Part shown: positions 61,079 through 64,000 of the stretch, piece by piece
Position numbering within the stretch: the stretch's first letter is position 1
How the letters are laid out: each line of letters starts with the position of its first letter
From: UBA2883 sp964017965
GTDB lineage: Bacteria; Cyanobacteriota; Vampirovibrionia; Gastranaerophilales; Gastranaerophilaceae
Assembly (NCBI GenBank): GCA_964017965.1
Contig: CAXHNV010000001.1
Coordinates: 186,001 to 250,000, forward strand
Reading direction: 5' to 3'
DNA length: 64,000 bases
Notes under the pieces: generated by a model
Seen by the model: the letters and a program-made list of their open reading frames with translations, nothing else
What the model was told of the DNA's origin: nothing
The model's database searches: none
Translations under genes and position numbers: made by a program

Positions 61079-61670
61079 ATTCTTCTACTTCACTCATCGG
61101 AGCGTTTTCACATTCGTCAAACTTCAACCCGAAAAGCGTTTCTTTCACTATAACCAACGGCTGACCCTTTTCTACATAAGATAAAAACGAATGTTCATAA
61201 ACATTGGCAACCGCAGACTTGAAAGGGTTACCCTGTTTGTTCTGTACAGCACCTTGTACCGCATAGAATCCTGAGCTTATACCCTTAACAAAATGGTTAG
61301 CCACAGACGCTATAGCACTCTCAGCAAGTCCTTTTGTATCAATCTCAAACTTTGGTGAGAATTTGCCATAATACAGTTTCGGAATATGTACAACATTCCC
61401 TTCCAAATCAACATAATTAACAGGATAAAAAGTAAAACTAGCGTCACGTTTTAAACGCTTCGCATCAGTCACAATCATCTTGCCTTCAAGTACATAACCT
61501 ATCTTCATAGGGATATCTGCAAGAGTACAGTCTCTCATAACCCTTACTCTAATATCTTTGTTAGGTTCATCAGTCGAAATATCTGTCAACGCCTGAACAG
61601 CCATAGTTTCTGCAAATGCAGGAACTATACTGAAAAATAAAAATGCCGTAATTAATAAAAATCTTTTCAT
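61077..61670 (-). CDS. Secreted hypothetical protein
   Basis: 197 residues. MKRFLLITAFLFFSIVPAFA is a signal peptide. The mature protein is strand-rich (DIRVRVMRDCTLADIPMKIG, FTFYPVNYVDLEGNVVHIPK), a pattern resembling the secreted protein at 7261, followed by a Gly/Ala/Val helical stretch (ESAIASVANHFVKGISSGFY) and LVIVKETLFGLKF. Periplasmic or outer-membrane associated; function unknown. Its promoter is of leaderless type. Confidence 0.75.
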   Translation of the reverse strand: MKRFLLITAFLFFSIVPAFAETMAVQALTDISTDEPNKDIRVRVMRDCTLADIPMKIGYVLEGKMIVTDAKRLKRDASFTFYPVNYVDLEGNVVHIPKLYYGKFSPKFEIDTKGLAESAIASVANHFVKGISSGFYAVQGAVQNKQGNPFKSAVANVYEHSFLSYVEKGQPLVIVKETLFGLKFDECENAPMSEVEE

Positions 61671-61676
61671 ACCGTT

Positions 61677-61705
61677 ATTATATATTAAAACCTAAGTTTT
61701 GTAAA
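61677..61705 (-). promoter_or_regulatory. Leaderless-type promoter of the 61670 gene
   Basis: On the minus strand TTTACA (61700-61705), 17-bp spacer, TATAAT (61677-61682), then 6 nt to the ATG at 61670. No Shine-Dalgarno. Confidence 0.65.
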
Positions 61706-61731
61706 AATTTTTATATTGTACTGCTATCTTA

Positions 61732-61761
61732 TTCACAAAATAGAATCAATAGTGATATGAT
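61732..61761 (+). promoter_or_regulatory. Leaderless-type promoter of the acyltransferase gene
   Basis: TTCACA (61732-61737), 18-bp spacer, TATGAT (61756-61761), then 6 nt to the ATG at 61768. No Shine-Dalgarno. Confidence 0.65.
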
Positions 61762-61767
61762 AGATAT

Positions 61768-62586
61768 ATGGGAAATTTAGACGAATTATATTGTGAAGTT
61801 CCTCCTACAAAATTGAGGAAAAAAGACGAAAGATTCAGACCGGCAAGAACATCACCTTTCTGGTTATGGGTGGCTGACAGATTTTTCTACGGGATGTTAG
61901 AAAACAGGTTCTATGCTTTTCGTTATAAAGGCTATGAAAAATTCCTTAACCGTAACGCTGATGTTCCAACTATAATGTTCGCACCGCATACTAACTGGTG
62001 GGACGGTATTGTAGGTTATAACGTATGTAACCGACTCTGCAAAAAACAAATTCGTTTAATGGTAGAAGAATTGAACCGATTCCCTATCCTCAGACGCGGC
62101 GGAGCTTTCAGCGTAAACAAAAAATCTCCGCAAGCCTCTATGGAAGCTTTAAAATATTCCGTTGACGCAATGGGTAATCTTAATAATATTTTATACTTGT
62201 TCCCGCAAGGTATAATTAGACCGCCATATTTCAGACCGATAGAGTTTCAAACCGGTTTGTCATACATAGCTCAAAAAGCTGTTAAAAAATATGGCAAGGT
62301 TAACCTTATACCGTTAGCTGTCGATTATTTATTCTTACGCGATAACAGACCGGAAGTCTGGGTAGAATTTGGAGATGTTATAGAGCTTTCTGACGCTAAA
62401 ATCGATAGAAAAGAATACGCAGAATATCTTGCTAAAACACTTGAAACATTATGTGATAACCAGCTGGATAATATCTCTCATGCCAGATTCGACGGATACG
62501 AGACCCTGTTCCAACAAAAACTCAAATGGTATAGAGCGTTCGAACAACACCTCAAAAAAATCAAAGAATCCGCTATAAAGAAATAA
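61768..62586 (+). CDS. PlsC-family acyltransferase
   Basis: 272 residues. FAPHTNWWDGIVGYNV carries the HxxxxD catalytic motif of 1-acyl-glycerol-3-phosphate acyltransferases, and LFPQGIIRPPYFRPIEFQTG is the block III position (usually EGTR). LIPLAVDYLF is the following strand. It probably acylates a lysophosphatidate or another lipid on the cytosolic membrane face. No membrane helix is evident. The variant PQGIIRP suggests a divergent substrate. Confidence 0.88.
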   Translation: MGNLDELYCEVPPTKLRKKDERFRPARTSPFWLWVADRFFYGMLENRFYAFRYKGYEKFLNRNADVPTIMFAPHTNWWDGIVGYNVCNRLCKKQIRLMVEELNRFPILRRGGAFSVNKKSPQASMEALKYSVDAMGNLNNILYLFPQGIIRPPYFRPIEFQTGLSYIAQKAVKKYGKVNLIPLAVDYLFLRDNRPEVWVEFGDVIELSDAKIDRKEYAEYLAKTLETLCDNQLDNISHARFDGYETLFQQKLKWYRAFEQHLKKIKESAIKK

Positions 62587-62592
62587 TAAAAC

Positions 62593-62613
62593 GCCGTCAG
62601 ATAAACTAACGGC
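62593..62613 (-). terminator. Probable terminator of the NodT-type gene
   Basis: On the minus strand GCCGTTAG pairs with CTGACGGC (one G-U) around a 5-nt loop, then GTTTTATTATTT. Confidence 0.6.
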
Positions 62614-62650
62614 TCGGATGAAAATATCTAATATTTGGAATTTGGATTCT

Positions 62651-64000
62651 TTAGTATTTTGCGCCTGTTACCTTGTATAAGTTAATCTTATCAAGCATAC
62701 AATCTATTGTGTTTGACGCAATAAGGTTTTCTATCGTTAGCAGGTTCTCTTGCATTTGATACAAGTCTAACTTAGAAATAACACCCTCGTTATATTTCTT
62801 TTGAGATAAAGAATAGTCCTTTTTCTCTAATCTCAAATGTTCTTTATTCTGGTTAAGTTTCTGGTTATTCAATCTTGAAGCATAAAGAGCGTCGTTAATC
62901 TCTTGAATAGCAACAAGATTAGTTTTTTGGTATTCTTTGAGCGCTTTTTCAAGCTTAATCTTGTTTATCTTCAAGTTAGCAATTCTGGCACCACCTGTGA
63001 ACAAAGGCAAAGCTGCAGAACCGCCAAGATTCCACAAAGCATTGTTAGTGGTAAAAATACTGCCAAGATGTTTCGCACTAAACAAAGCCAAACCGGAAAT
63101 ACTAATCGTAGGCAAAAACTCTTTCTTTGCGACCCTAACATCAACACCTGCTTTTTTAACAAGTGCTTCTGCTCTCAAATAATCCGGTCTCTGTACAATA
63201 ATATCTGACGGGATTGTCTCCGGAGTATTATATACATATTTAATCTTGTCATAAGAGATTCTCTCAAACTCTTTAACATTCTCAGGGCTTTCACCAATAA
63301 GAACAGCTAATTGGTTCAACAACTCGATTCTTTGACGTTTCAAGTCAACCAAATCACTCTGTCCTGCAATATAAAGCTTTTGAGCCTTAATCATATCACT
63401 GGTTGAAACAACACCCTCTTTATTACTTAAAGCCATAAGCTCATAAATGCTTTTTCTGAGTTTAACAATATCATTTTGAAGCGAAATCGCTTTATCAAGT
63501 CTGACAATATTATAGTAAACAGTACCCACAGACGAAACAATAGCTATATAAGTAGCTCTTTCATCACTGATACTAGCCTGATAAAGTTTGCGTACAGAAG
63601 TAGTCTTATCATGGTTTTTCAAGAAAATATCAGCTTCATAACTAGCCATAAAAGGTACGCCCATACCGTGACCGTTACGAGGAAGACCTTCCATAGACTT
63701 AGGGAACCCGATTACACCCATGCCAAACTGACCACTAACTTGCGGCAATTCATTCGCCATCTGTGCACGAACATTTTGAAAATACTCATCACACGTCAAA
63801 GACGCAATCTTCAAATCAAAGTTATGCGCCATTGCTTTATTAATATACGCAGTAAGGTACTCATCGTTCATAGACTCCCACCACGCTAAATTAATATACT
63901 CAAATCTATTTTTAGTTCTCAATTTTCTATAAGGAACATCTTTTTTCTTAGTAATATCTTTATATAAAGCCTTATCAGCTTTCTGTTCCTGTTTAACAGC
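62651..64000 (-). CDS. NodT-type outer membrane efflux protein (5-prime end outside the window)
   Basis: The frame is open to the window edge; 449 residues are visible and the start lies beyond 64000. LAWWESMNDEYLTAYINKAM, NFDLKIASLTCDEYFQNVRA and QRPDYLRAEALVKKAGVDVR, then KEFLPTISISGLALFSAKHL and LPLFTGGARIANLKINKIKL are the RND-type outer membrane factor (NodT) blocks. It would form the outer-membrane channel of an efflux pump whose other genes should lie upstream. The family usually has a lipobox at the start, not visible here. Confidence 0.9.
   Translation of the reverse strand, partial: AVKQEQKADKALYKDITKKKDVPYRKLRTKNRFEYINLAWWESMNDEYLTAYINKAMAHNFDLKIASLTCDEYFQNVRAQMANELPQVSGQFGMGVIGFPKSMEGLPRNGHGMGVPFMASYEADIFLKNHDKTTSVRKLYQASISDERATYIAIVSSVGTVYYNIVRLDKAISLQNDIVKLRKSIYELMALSNKEGVVSTSDMIKAQKLYIAGQSDLVDLKRQRIELLNQLAVLIGESPENVKEFERISYDKIKYVYNTPETIPSDIIVQRPDYLRAEALVKKAGVDVRVAKKEFLPTISISGLALFSAKHLGSIFTTNNALWNLGGSAALPLFTGGARIANLKINKIKLEKALKEYQKTNLVAIQEINDALYASRLNNQKLNQNKEHLRLEKKDYSLSQKKYNEGVISKLDLYQMQENLLTIENLIASNTIDCMLDKINLYKVTGAKY

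Noticed and set aside
62590..62650. tRNA gene in the acyltransferase/NodT spacer
   Set aside because: The hairpin is a single stem followed by a T-rich tract on the minus strand, so a terminator; no cloverleaf can be drawn. Other spacers likewise gave no tRNA by eye.

Overview
The window looks like a low-GC, diderm relative of the Cyanobacteria, most likely a Vampirovibrionia/Melainabacteria (Gastranaerophilales-type) genome. The strongest marker is the RNA polymerase locus: rpoB is followed by a split rpoC (rpoC1 then rpoC2), and RpoC2 carries roughly 650 residues between the trigger-loop start and the conserved GDIVQGLPRVEELLEAR block, as in the cyanobacterial SI3 insertion. Genes for TolC-type proteins, ExbB/ExbD/TonB, a heptose kinase and an O-antigen ligase-like protein indicate an outer membrane with LPS. 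No tRNA, rRNA, CRISPR array, prophage or insertion sequence was recognised.

Layout. 1-4.7 kb: start of a GLUG-repeat surface protein (minus, cut by the window edge), divergent from three lineage-specific genes, including a PRTase-like protein and a NADAR-like/pseudo-phosphatase fusion. 4.7-7.2 kb: glf and der. 7.2-11.5 kb: an envelope cluster of two secreted proteins, TonB, ExbB and two ExbD paralogues. 11.5-17.6 kb (minus): an SDR, then a ribosomal protein operon read infA-rpmJ-rpsM-rpsK-rpsD-rpoA-rplQ-truA-rplM-rpsI. 17.8-26.9 kb (minus): rpoB-rpoC1-rpoC2. 27.1-28.1 kb: two paralogous ribbon-helix-helix genes flanking a secreted protein. 28.1-36.8 kb (minus): ribH-murQ-gpsA-ricT, an ATP-grasp ligase, then a coiled-coil protein/glcD/cutA/metallopeptidase run. 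36.9-43.8 kb: PurD-like protein, phosphohexomutase, O-antigen ligase-like protein, DUF4330-like protein, heptose kinase, a degenerate HD-GYP protein and MarR. 43.9-49.8 kb: orphan sugar-type permease, two AbrB-like paralogues, secreted nuclease, folK, BaiN-like flavoprotein and a Ski2-like helicase. 49.8-58.0 kb: a complete type I secretion locus (TolC, C39-like ABC exporter, membrane fusion protein) divergent from its apparent RTX-like substrate, which has a near-perfect 729-bp tandem duplication and is broken by a frameshift at an A6 run. 58.1-64 kb: membrane and small lineage-specific proteins, Bax-inhibitor-1 family protein, acyltransferase and a truncated NodT/TolC-type protein.

Things that stand out: the RTX duplication and frameshift; the NADAR-like domain fused to a phosphatase-like domain lacking its Cys and Arg; a recurring promoter layout with the -10 hexamer exactly 6 nt before the ATG and no Shine-Dalgarno, suggesting leaderless mRNAs; duplicated small DNA-binding protein genes; and GC-rich perfect palindromes in an AT-rich background.
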